NCBI GenBank assembly: GCA_009786275.1
Contig: WQTL01000367.1
Location: 1-6,255, forward strand
Direction of reading: 5' to 3'
Length of the DNA: 6,255 nucleotides
Origin: Bacillota bacterium
GTDB taxonomy: Bacteria; Bacillota; Clostridia; Oscillospirales; Acutalibacteraceae
Part shown: in pieces, positions 1-5,922 of the stretch
Numbering within the stretch: the stretch's first letter is position 1
Layout of the letters: each line of letters starts with the position of its first letter
Position numbers and translations under genes: made by a program
The notes under the pieces: generated by a model
Told to the model about the DNA's origin: nothing
Database searches by the model: none
What the model saw: only the letters and a program-made list of their open reading frames with translations

Positions 1-1
1 C

Positions 2-1111
2 TGGTTCTATTGGAAGGGCCGCCCGCTCATCATGGCCTACCCCGACGCGCTGAAAAACAACGACGCCACGGACAAAGCCATCAAAAAATTCTTCACCTTC
101 CGGCCCGCCAACCCCTCCTACACCGCGAAGGGCAAGCGGGGCCAATGGGGTTGGCTTGCGACGTATCCCCAGGCGGTTTACCGCAATTGGCTGGGCGTGC
201 CGGAGCAGATGGCCGTAGGCGCGGCGCAGAACCACAGCGCCGCCCGGGGCCTCACCGCCATGAACGGCGAGAACGTCTTCGGCCGCACGTATACCTCCAA
301 GGGCTATGACACCCGCGCGAACGCCGTGCGCCTGGGCGCGAATTTCGCCGAGCAGTGGGAATACGCGCTGAAGGTCGACCCGGAGTTCGTGTTCGTCACC
401 GGCTTCAACGAGTGGGTGGCGGGGCGGCACGGCGAGTGGCAGGGCGTGGTCAACGCCTTCCCGGACGAATACAACGACGAATTCAGCCGGGATATCGAGC
501 CCAGCAAGGGCGCTTTGGGCGACGACTATTACTACCAGCTGTGCGGTTACATCCGCCGCTACAAGGGGGTGCGGCCCACCCCGGTTTACCGCGCGGGCGA
601 TGAGGCCGTATACTACGCCTACACCGGCAACACCTTCGGCCGGGACGACATCGGCTACGGCGGCATCCGTTACACGGACGATACCGGGCGCAACGACATC
701 ACCCTGGCAAAGGTGAGCAGGGACGCAGACCATCTTGTGTTCACGGCGGAATGCGCGGAGGACCTCACGCCCGGCACGGATTCCGCGTGGATGCGGTTGT
801 TCGTCGGCACGGGCGGCGGGCCCGCCTGGGAGGGCTTCCAATATGTCATAGGCCGCGAGACGCCCGGTGAGATAGAAAGGTCGAAGGGCGGCTGGGCGTG
901 GGAGACCGTCGGCACGGCCGCGTACCGGGCCCAAGGCAACCGGCTTGAGCTGACCATCCCCAGGGCCCTGCTGGGGCTGAGCGGCGAGAGTTTCACCCTG
1001 CGATTCAAGTGGAGCGATAACATGCGGCACGACGGCGATGTGATGGACTTCTATCTCTACGGCGACACCGCGCCGCTGGGGCGGTTTTGCTGGGTGTACC
1101 GGGTGGGATGA
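2..1111 (+). CDS. Putative GH99/WbsX-like glycoside hydrolase with CBM9-like C-terminal domain (5' end missing)
   Basis: The frame is open from base 2 to the TGA at 1109-1111, giving 369 residues without the N-terminus; the ATG at 32 is internal, because sense codons (WFYWKGRPLI) precede it. Residues about 1-190 resemble the C-terminal half of GH99/WbsX-type (beta/alpha)8 proteins. The segment TGFNEWVAG (residues 133-141, FNEW at 404-415), then RDIEP and GDDYYYQL, recalls the NEWHEG...IEP region of that clan. Residues about 198-369 form a separate beta-rich domain (NDITLAKV, HLVFTAE, RLELTIPRALLG) like CBM9/DOMON-type sugar-binding modules. Expected role: hydrolysis of a glycan or oligosaccharide; substrate unknown. 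Whether it is secreted cannot be judged, since any signal peptide lies outside the window. The downstream sugar symporter supports a carbohydrate role. Family assignment is from recalled motifs; the C-terminal domain call is weaker than the catalytic one. Confidence 0.55.
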   Translation, partial: WFYWKGRPLIMAYPDALKNNDATDKAIKKFFTFRPANPSYTAKGKRGQWGWLATYPQAVYRNWLGVPEQMAVGAAQNHSAARGLTAMNGENVFGRTYTSKGYDTRANAVRLGANFAEQWEYALKVDPEFVFVTGFNEWVAGRHGEWQGVVNAFPDEYNDEFSRDIEPSKGALGDDYYYQLCGYIRRYKGVRPTPVYRAGDEAVYYAYTGNTFGRDDIGYGGIRYTDDTGRNDITLAKVSRDADHLVFTAECAEDLTPGTDSAWMRLFVGTGGGPAWEGFQYVIGRETPGEIERSKGGWAWETVGTAAYRAQGNRLELTIPRALLGLSGESFTLRFKWSDNMRHDGDVMDFYLYGDTAPLGRFCWVYRVG

Positions 1112-1138
1112 CAGGTACACTGATTTCCGTGTATCCTG
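1112..1138 (+). terminator. Weak stem-loop just after the hydrolase stop
   Basis: CAGGTACAC (1112-1120) can pair with GTGTATCCTG (1129-1138) with one bulged T and an 8-base loop. It begins directly after the stop codon. No T-run follows at once; the next T-rich stretch starts about 25-30 bases later. It may help end or stabilise the hydrolase transcript, but it is not a classical rho-independent terminator. Confidence 0.25.
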
Positions 1139-1160
1139 CCATATCGTCTTAAAAAAGTCT

Positions 1161-1188
1161 TTGCTTTTTTTCCGCGTTATGTTATACT
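1161..1188 (+). promoter_or_regulatory. Sigma-70-type promoter for the GPH symporter gene
   Basis: TTGCTT (1161-1166) and TATACT (1183-1188) are separated by 16 bases, close to the TTGACA/TATAAT consensus and spacing. They lie in the only AT-rich stretch of the left half, between the hydrolase stop and the symporter start. Transcription would start near 1195, giving a leader of about 30 bases. This suggests the symporter can be transcribed independently of the hydrolase. No clear operator palindrome is visible. Confidence 0.6.
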
Positions 1189-1203
1189 TGATTTCGCTTA
1201 TAT

Positions 1204-1219
1204 AAGGAAGGGGGAAGGG
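1204..1219 (+). promoter_or_regulatory. Ribosome binding site of the GPH symporter gene
   Basis: The purine run AAGGAAGGGGGAAGGG ends 6 bases before the ATG at 1226. It contains two overlapping anti-SD-like cores, the distal AAGGAAG and the proximal GGGAAGG; the proximal one has the better spacing. It supports ATG 1226 as the start. Confidence 0.6.
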
Positions 1220-1225
1220 CTGCCG

Positions 1226-2743
1226 ATGGCAAAAACGAGCGAAGCGACCCGTGCGAAACGCAAAGAAATCGCGCGCCATCCGGTGCAATGGTGGAAGGGC
1301 GCGGGCCTGCCCGAGGAACAGATCCGGCCCTGGGAGGGCGGCATCCAGCTGTTCGCGGAGATCCTGAAGGCCGTGATGGACCGCTTCGTGGGCCTGAAGG
1401 ACTGGCTCTACATCGGTACCGGGAAGGGCAAGGTCGATCCGAACTGGAAGTCGGTGTCGCAGCTGATTACCACGTTGTGGGACGGCGCGAACGACCCCGT
1501 GATCGGCAGCTGGATGGACCGCAAGCGCTACGGCGCCGGGGTGCACCGCTGGGTGATGCGCTTCAACGCGGTCTACAGCCCCCTGAACATCCTGCTTCAG
1601 CTGTTCGGTTTCGCGCTTTCGCCCATGCGGCGTGTGGTCCAATGGACGCTGATGGGGCTGGCCGGCAGCGTGGTGAGCACGGCCAACGCCGTGAGCGAAT
1701 CGAAAATCTGGGCGGGCATCACGCCGCACTCGGCGCAGCGGGGGATTGTCCAGCTGTGCAAATCCATCGGGCGCCAGATCGCGTCGCCCATCGCGTCGGT
1801 GGTCACGGTGCTCATGAGCCTGAAGGACGTGCTTGGGCTGACGGACTACCAGATCATCACCTGCTGCGCCCTCGTCATCGCGCCGCTGTCCATCCTCGGG
1901 CGCTGGCTGCCCTCCCACGCGGTCCAGCGCATCGATTTCAACGCGAAGGAGGCGGAAGCGGCCGAAACGCCGCCGAGCCTGCGCGAAAGCTTTGCCGTGG
2001 TGAAGCACAACCGGTGGTTCCTGATGTCCACCGCCCTGAAATTCGTCACCATGCTCTCGCCGGGCACGGACGAAAAGTACATGTACCGCTTCCTGCTGCC
2101 GAGGATGCATATCCGGGGCAAGGAGGTGGACGGCCTGTGGCTTTACAATCTGAAAGGTACCGTCATCGGCCTGCCGGCCATGCTGCTGCAGCCCTTCGCG
2201 CTGAAGTTCATCCAACTGTTCGGCGGCAATTTGAATATGAAGCGGGCCAAGGCCGTCACCCAGATCGTCACCAGCGCGGGCAAATTCCTGGTGGGCTACA
2301 AAAGCGTCCCGCGCCTGCTGATCATGTACGTTTTCGAGCTGCTGCAGGAGATCGTGGACAAATGGGACCCCGTGGCCGACGGGGTGATCCAATACCAGAT
2401 GCTCGACTACGTGGAATGGAAAACCGGCCTGCGCAGCGAGGGCATGACCCTGGCCGTGAGCGGCTTCCTGGATAAGATCATCCGGCAGAACTCGGAGACG
2501 CTCATCGGCAACGCCTTCCTGCGTTGGACCGGTTTTCCGGGCGCGGATTTCCCGCTGGAGCAGCAGCCGGAGCGGTTTTTGAAGTCCATCTGGCCCCTGC
2601 TGCAATTCAAGCAATTCCTGACCGGCGCGGCCTGGCTGGGCGGCCTGCTTTGGTTCCGGTTCCCCATGGAGCCCGCGCAGGTGGAGGCAGATTTGATCGA
2701 GCGGCGGGCGCTGGCGCAAGAGATGAAAGAGCGGGGCGCATAG
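1226..2743 (+). CDS. Divergent GPH-family (MelB-like, MFS_2) sugar:cation symporter
   Basis: 505 residues; a promoter and a purine-rich RBS precede ATG 1226. Two hallmarks of the glycoside-pentoside-hexuronide symporter family are clear. The helix II motif WDGANDPVIGSWMDRKRYG (85-103) keeps the Asp86/Asn89/Asp90 pattern, which matches the cation-site residues of MelB as I recall them. The late motif DYVEWKTGLRSEG (394-406) keeps the family's DYxEWKTGxRxEG. Such proteins import sugars or glycosides across the inner membrane with Na+ or H+. Hydrophobic stretches are visible near 115-133, 141-155, 186-224, 311-333, 352-373 and 455-477. The region before the first motif is about 30 residues longer than usual, and the segment where helix I belongs (about 38-64) carries several charged residues. 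Substrate cannot be deduced, but the preceding hydrolase suggests an oligosaccharide or its product. Family call firm; the divergence is notable. Confidence 0.8.
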   Translation: MAKTSEATRAKRKEIARHPVQWWKGAGLPEEQIRPWEGGIQLFAEILKAVMDRFVGLKDWLYIGTGKGKVDPNWKSVSQLITTLWDGANDPVIGSWMDRKRYGAGVHRWVMRFNAVYSPLNILLQLFGFALSPMRRVVQWTLMGLAGSVVSTANAVSESKIWAGITPHSAQRGIVQLCKSIGRQIASPIASVVTVLMSLKDVLGLTDYQIITCCALVIAPLSILGRWLPSHAVQRIDFNAKEAEAAETPPSLRESFAVVKHNRWFLMSTALKFVTMLSPGTDEKYMYRFLLPRMHIRGKEVDGLWLYNLKGTVIGLPAMLLQPFALKFIQLFGGNLNMKRAKAVTQIVTSAGKFLVGYKSVPRLLIMYVFELLQEIVDKWDPVADGVIQYQMLDYVEWKTGLRSEGMTLAVSGFLDKIIRQNSETLIGNAFLRWTGFPGADFPLEQQPERFLKSIWPLLQFKQFLTGAAWLGGLLWFRFPMEPAQVEADLIERRALAQEMKERGA

Positions 2744-2744
2744 C

Positions 2745-2791
2745 GTATAGAATAAGAAGAGCCGCCCCGGCGCAAAACGCGCGGGGGCGGC
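2745..2791 (-). terminator. Rho-independent terminator of the pst-phoU operon
   Basis: GCCGCCCC (2761-2768) pairs with GGGGCGGC (2784-2791); after one G-G mismatch, four more G-C pairs close a short A-rich loop. Read on the minus strand, the hairpin starts 17 bases after the phoU stop and is followed by a U-rich tail (UCUUCUUAUUCUAU, 2747-2760). On the plus strand there is no T-run after the stem. It should therefore mainly stop phoU transcription, although the stem could also protect the 3' end of the convergent symporter mRNA. Confidence 0.75.
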
Positions 2792-2808
2792 ATGTGCGCA
2801 TATGCCTG

Positions 2809-3465
2809 CTACATCACCTGAATATTCTTATGCATCCCCGTGAGCGAGAAGATCACCCATTCGGCCACGTTGGCGGCATGGTCGCCGATGCGCTCGAAGT
2901 ATTTGGCGATCATGATCAGATCGATGGCCTGGTCGCTGTGGTCGGCGTTCTGGCGGATGAGCTCCACCAAAACCTTCTTCACCTTCCGAAACAGGCCGTT
3001 GACCGCCTCGTCGCTGTCGATGACGCTGTGGGCCAGGTCCAGATCCTTTTTCACGAAGGCCTCGATGGTTTCCGCGACCATCCGCGCGGTGGCGTCGGCC
3101 AGCTGGGGGAAGTAGTCGCGCATCTCCACCACGGGCTGGCCGCTCAGGCGCAGCGTGATCTCGGAGATATCGGCCGCGTGGTCGCCGATGCGCTCGAGGT
3201 CCGTGGTGATCTTCAGCACGGAGGACACCAGCCGCAGGTCGCCGGCCACCGGCTGCTGCTGCATGATGATCTTCAGGCACATGCTTTCGATTTCCTTCTC
3301 CTGGTCGTCGATGTCGTCGTCCATGGCGATGGCGCTTTTCGCCAGCGCCGCGTCGCGCTCGGTCAGCGCGCGGTTGGCGTCGGCGATGGCCCGCTGCACC
3401 AGACCGCCCATCTCGACCAGGGAATCGTTCAGCTGCGCCAGCTGCTCGTCGAACTTCGCTCTCAT
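2809..3465 (-). CDS. phoU: Phosphate-uptake regulator PhoU
   Basis: 218 residues, the usual size for PhoU, a cytoplasmic all-helical protein made of two three-helix PhoU repeats. It couples the Pst transporter to the PhoR-type sensor kinase and restrains phosphate uptake. Each repeat carries the family signature ERIGDHAA, at residues 91-98 and 191-198, exactly 100 residues apart; the acidic residues of this helix bind metal clusters in known PhoU structures. ATG 3465 is chosen because GGGAGG sits 8 bases upstream and the start shares one base with the pstB stop (TAATG). A longer open frame upstream runs through pstB and is not used. Last gene of the operon, followed by a terminator. Nothing in it looks degenerate, which contrasts with its partner PstB. 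Confidence 0.95.
   Translation of the reverse strand: MRAKFDEQLAQLNDSLVEMGGLVQRAIADANRALTERDAALAKSAIAMDDDIDDQEKEIESMCLKIIMQQQPVAGDLRLVSSVLKITTDLERIGDHAADISEITLRLSGQPVVEMRDYFPQLADATARMVAETIEAFVKKDLDLAHSVIDSDEAVNGLFRKVKKVLVELIRQNADHSDQAIDLIMIAKYFERIGDHAANVAEWVIFSLTGMHKNIQVM
2879..3197 (-). repeat. Intragenic 19-base direct repeat in phoU, 300 bases apart
   Basis: The same 19 bases occur at 2879-2897 and 3179-3197 and encode ERIGDH plus flanking bases in the two PhoU repeats. It reflects the internal duplication of the PhoU fold, kept identical at DNA level by shared codon choice or by conversion. It is not a mobile or regulatory element. Confidence 0.8.
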
Positions 3466-4220
3466 TATCCAAACCTCCCGGTTATGTAGTCGCTGGTGCG
3501 CGGGTCGCGCGGGTTGGCGAAGACCTCGCCGTTCGGGCCCTCCTCGATGAGCCGCCCCGAGAGCAGGAAGGCCACCCTGTCGGCGACGCGCCCGGCCTGC
3601 TGCACGTTGTGCGGCGCGATGACGATGGTGTATTGCTGTTTCAGCAGGGTCAGGGAATCCTCGATCTTGGCGGTGGAGATGGGGTCCAGGCCGGAGCAGG
3701 GCCGGTCCAGGAGGATCACCTCCGGCTCCAGGGCCAGCATGCGCGCGATGCACAGGCGCTGCTGCTGCCCGCCGGAAAGGCGCATGGCCGGCGTGTGCTG
3801 CCGGTCCTTCACCTCGTCCCAGAGGGTGGCCTGCGTCAGGGCGCGCTCTGCGATTTCCTCCAGGATTTTTTTGCTCTTTTGGCCCTGCAGGCGCGGGCCG
3901 TAGGCGACGTTATCGAAGATGGACACCGGCAGGGGCGTGGGCACGTCGAAGACCATGCCCACCCGGCGGCGCAGCTGCGTGACGCTGACGTCCGCGCCGT
4001 GGACGCTTTTGCCGTCCAGCAGGATCTCGCCCTCCATGCGGGCCCCGGGGGTAAGCTCATACAGCCGGTTGAGCGCGCGCAGGGTGGTGGTGATGCCGCT
4101 GCCCCCCGGCCCGATCATCGCCAGGATCCCGTTGGCGGGGATGTCCAGGCTCAGGCCGAAGAGGGCCTGTTTTTTTTCATAGAAGAAATCCAGGCGGCGG
4201 ATCGCCATTTTGGGCGGCAA
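3465..4220 (-). CDS. pstB: PstB-family phosphate ABC transporter ATP-binding subunit, catalytic residues replaced
   Basis: 251 residues from TTG 4220, usual PstB length. PstB dimers normally hydrolyse ATP on the cytoplasmic face to drive the PstCA channel. Family identity is clear: NVAYGPRLQG (104-113), LSGGQQQRLCIAR (148-160), SGLDPIST (176-183), HNVQQA (204-209) and the C-terminal DYITGRFG. Key residues are changed. The Walker A loop reads GPGGSGITT (37-45) with Ile43 for the invariant Lys; the Q-loop has Asp92 where VFQ is expected; Walker B reads ILLDRP with Arg173 for the catalytic Glu. The residue before the H-loop His204 is Pro203 in place of the usual Thr. The signature, D-loop Asp179 and His204 are intact, and there is no frameshift. 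GGAGGG 5 bases upstream favours TTG 4220; ATG 4208 gives a family-like N-terminus but is 17 bases from that site. Assignment to the PstB family is sure; hydrolytic activity on its own is doubtful. Confidence 0.92.
   Translation of the reverse strand: MPPKMAIRRLDFFYEKKQALFGLSLDIPANGILAMIGPGGSGITTTLRALNRLYELTPGARMEGEILLDGKSVHGADVSVTQLRRRVGMVFDVPTPLPVSIFDNVAYGPRLQGQKSKKILEEIAERALTQATLWDEVKDRQHTPAMRLSGGQQQRLCIARMLALEPEVILLDRPCSGLDPISTAKIEDSLTLLKQQYTIVIAPHNVQQAGRVADRVAFLLSGRLIEEGPNGEVFANPRDPRTSDYITGRFG
3474..3479 (-). promoter_or_regulatory. phoU ribosome binding site within the end of pstB
   Basis: GGGAGG on the minus strand lies 8 bases before the phoU ATG, inside the final Gly-Arg-Phe-Gly codons of pstB. 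Its position fixes the phoU start and, with the TAATG overlap, suggests coupled translation of the two proteins. Confidence 0.8.
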
Positions 4221-4225
4221 AAAAT

Positions 4226-4231
4226 CCCTCC
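4226..4231 (-). promoter_or_regulatory. pstB ribosome binding site
   Basis: GGAGGG follows directly after the pstA TAA and lies 5 bases before TTG 4220, or 17 bases before ATG 4208. Spacing decides for the TTG start. Confidence 0.7.
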
Positions 4232-5068
4232 TTACTTATTACCCTTCGCCACGAAGCGGTTCACCAGGGCGTTGGCCACCACGTTGATCAGGAAGATCAG
4301 CAGCACCAGCAGCGCGGCCGTGCCGTATGCGTTGGGCATGGAGATGCCCTCGTAAGCCAGGGTGTAGAAGTGCACCGCCATGGTCCGCGCGGAGGAGAAC
4401 AGCGAGGCCGGCATGCGCAGGGCCGAGCCCGCCGTGAGGATCACCGCCGCGGTTTCGGCGATGCAGCGCCCCACGCTCAGGATGATCCCGTTGGCGATCC
4501 CCCGCAGCGCCGAGGGGAACACCGCCCGGGCGATGGTCTGCCACTTGGTGGCCCCCAGGGAAAAGCTCACCTCGCGGTAGCTGCGCGGCACGGTGCGGAT
4601 GGCCTCCTCGGCGGTGCGGACGAGCGTGGGCAGGATCATGAAGGCGAGGGTCAGCCCGCCCGAGAGAATCGACCAGCCCATCTTCAAATAAACCACGAAA
4701 AAGAGGAAGCCGAACAGCCCGTAGACGATGGAAGGGATGCCCGCCAGGGATTCCGCGGAAAAGCGGATGATCCGCGTCACCGCGCCCTCCTTGGTGTATT
4801 CCGCGAGGTAAAATGCCGTGCCGACGCCGAAGGGGATGGCGATGGCCACGGCCACCGCCGTGAGCAGCAGCGTGCCCACAATCGTGGAGGCGATGCCGCC
4901 CGCGCGCCCCATGTCCCGGGCGGGCGCGGTGAGAAACTCCCAGCTGAGCACGGGCAGACCCTTGATCAGCACGTGCGCGATAATGAACAGCAGCACCCCC
5001 ATCACCAGGAGCGCCGCGCCCCAGATGACCGCGCGGGCCAGTTTTTCGCGGCGTCTCGCTTTCTTCAT
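4232..5068 (-). CDS. pstA: Phosphate ABC transporter permease PstA
   Basis: 278 residues. With PstC it forms the membrane channel for phosphate. A basic N-terminus (MKKARRREK) is followed by a membrane helix (about 13-36). Further segments lie near 58-90, 107-128, 133-152, 190-213 and 249-270, the usual six of the BPD_transp_1 fold. The ESLAGIPSIVYGLFG motif (106-120) and the cytoplasmic EAA-type coupling loop around YREVSFSLGATKWQTI (164-179), which contacts the ATPase, are well kept. The loop is followed by GRCIAETAAVI (200-210), a mild variant of the common GRxxGETA sequence. The ATG overlaps the pstC stop by four bases (ATGA), with a weak GGGAG 11 bases upstream, so translational coupling is likely. 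An 11-base gap separates it from pstB. The intact coupling loop implies that it still docks an ATPase subunit. Confidence 0.95.
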   Translation of the reverse strand: MKKARRREKLARAVIWGAALLVMGVLLFIIAHVLIKGLPVLSWEFLTAPARDMGRAGGIASTIVGTLLLTAVAVAIAIPFGVGTAFYLAEYTKEGAVTRIIRFSAESLAGIPSIVYGLFGFLFFVVYLKMGWSILSGGLTLAFMILPTLVRTAEEAIRTVPRSYREVSFSLGATKWQTIARAVFPSALRGIANGIILSVGRCIAETAAVILTAGSALRMPASLFSSARTMAVHFYTLAYEGISMPNAYGTAALLVLLIFLINVVANALVNRFVAKGNK

Positions 5069-5922
5069 TTGTGTTTTTTCTCCCGTGTGATGAATTGCGC
5101 CGCGGAGTTGAGCAGCATGATGATCACGAACAGCACGATGCCCGTGGCGAACAACGCCTGTTGGTGCTCCCCGGCGGCGTAGCCCATCTCGATGCCGATG
5201 TTGGTGGTCAGGGTGCGCACGGGGTCCAGAATCGAGTGCGGGAGGGCCACGGCGTTGCCCAGCACCATGATCACCGCCATGGTCTCGCCGATGGCCCGGC
5301 CCAGCCCCAAAATCACCGCCGCCACGATCCCCGACTTCGAGGCCGGCAGCAGCACGGACTTGATGGCCTGCCAGTGGGTCATCCCCAGCGCGAGCGCGCC
5401 CTCTTTATACTGCCGGGGCAGCGCCAGCAGCGACACCTCGGAGATGCTGATGACCGTGGGCAGGATCATGATCCCCAGGATGACCGAGCCCGCCAGGATG
5501 CTCAGGCCCGGCCCGCCCAGGTGGTCGCGGATGAGCGGCACGACGAACAGCAGGCCCCAGAAGCCGTACACCACCGAGGGGATGCCCGCCAGCAGCTGGA
5601 TGGCCGGCCGGAAGATGTTGCGCAGGGGCGCGGGGGCGAATTCCGCCAAAAAGATGGCGCAGCAGATGCCCACCGGCACGCCCGCCAGCGCGGCCCCCAG
5701 CGTCACCGACACCGAGCCCACGATCATGGGGAAGATGCCGAATTCGCCCCGGCCGGGCGCCCACCTCATGCCGAAGATGAACTTGAACAGCCCCACGCTG
5801 CGGATCACCGGCAGGCCTTTGACCAGGATGAACAGGGTGATGAGCGCCAGCGCCGCGATGGACGAGACCGCCAGGGCGAAAAAGACGCGCCCGGAGAGCT
5901 TTTCGCGGAAAGTTTTCATCAT
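5065..5922 (-). CDS. pstC: Phosphate ABC transporter permease PstC
   Basis: 285 residues, the partner of PstA in the inner-membrane phosphate channel. The N-terminal membrane helix spans about 13-34; other segments lie near 66-94, 108-130, 140-160, 198-221 and 257-276. Family motifs are QLLAGIPSVVYGFWG (109-123), the EAA coupling loop EGALALGMTHWQAIKSVLLP (174-193) and GRAIGETMAVIMV (208-220), all canonical. The start is either ATG 5922 (four-base overlap with the pstS stop) or ATG 5919 (one-base overlap). The two are adjacent in frame, so the product differs by one Met. There is no strong SD sequence nearby, only AAGGG about 12 bases upstream, so expression probably depends on translation of pstS. 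Confidence 0.95.
   Translation of the reverse strand: MMKTFREKLSGRVFFALAVSSIAALALITLFILVKGLPVIRSVGLFKFIFGMRWAPGRGEFGIFPMIVGSVSVTLGAALAGVPVGICCAIFLAEFAPAPLRNIFRPAIQLLAGIPSVVYGFWGLLFVVPLIRDHLGGPGLSILAGSVILGIMILPTVISISEVSLLALPRQYKEGALALGMTHWQAIKSVLLPASKSGIVAAVILGLGRAIGETMAVIMVLGNAVALPHSILDPVRTLTTNIGIEMGYAAGEHQQALFATGIVLFVIIMLLNSAAQFITREKKHK

Noticed and set aside
1151..1171. A/T hairpin AAAAAAG...CTTTTTT as a terminator of the hydrolase gene
   Set aside because: The stem is almost all A-T pairs with no GC core, and the stretch overlaps the -35 element of the symporter promoter. Better read as AT-rich promoter DNA.
1288..2475. 395-residue plus-strand frame inside the symporter gene
   Set aside because: It is Arg/Gly/His/Ala-rich, lies in the +1 or +2 frame of a gene with clear GPH motifs, and has no hydrophobic or domain pattern of its own.
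3466..3753. 96-residue N-terminal extension of PhoU reaching into pstB
   Set aside because: The extension is low-complexity shadow sequence of pstB. The 218-residue form has a well-placed GGGAGG and the normal PhoU length.
3465..4220. pstB as a pseudogene or run of sequencing errors
   Set aside because: The frame is uninterrupted with family-like ends, and the changes fall at active-site positions while surrounding motifs remain. Error would more likely cause frameshifts or scattered changes. Not fully excluded without reads.
2524..4355. Long plus-strand frames at 2524-3489 and 3609-4355 opposite phoU and pstB
   Set aside because: Shadow frames of confidently identified minus-strand genes; no family motifs and no convincing ribosome binding sites.
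4436..4468. PstA GRCIAETAAVI as a second catalytic-type defect in the operon
   Set aside because: This segment varies among PstA proteins and the EAA coupling loop is intact, so I see no evidence of lost function.
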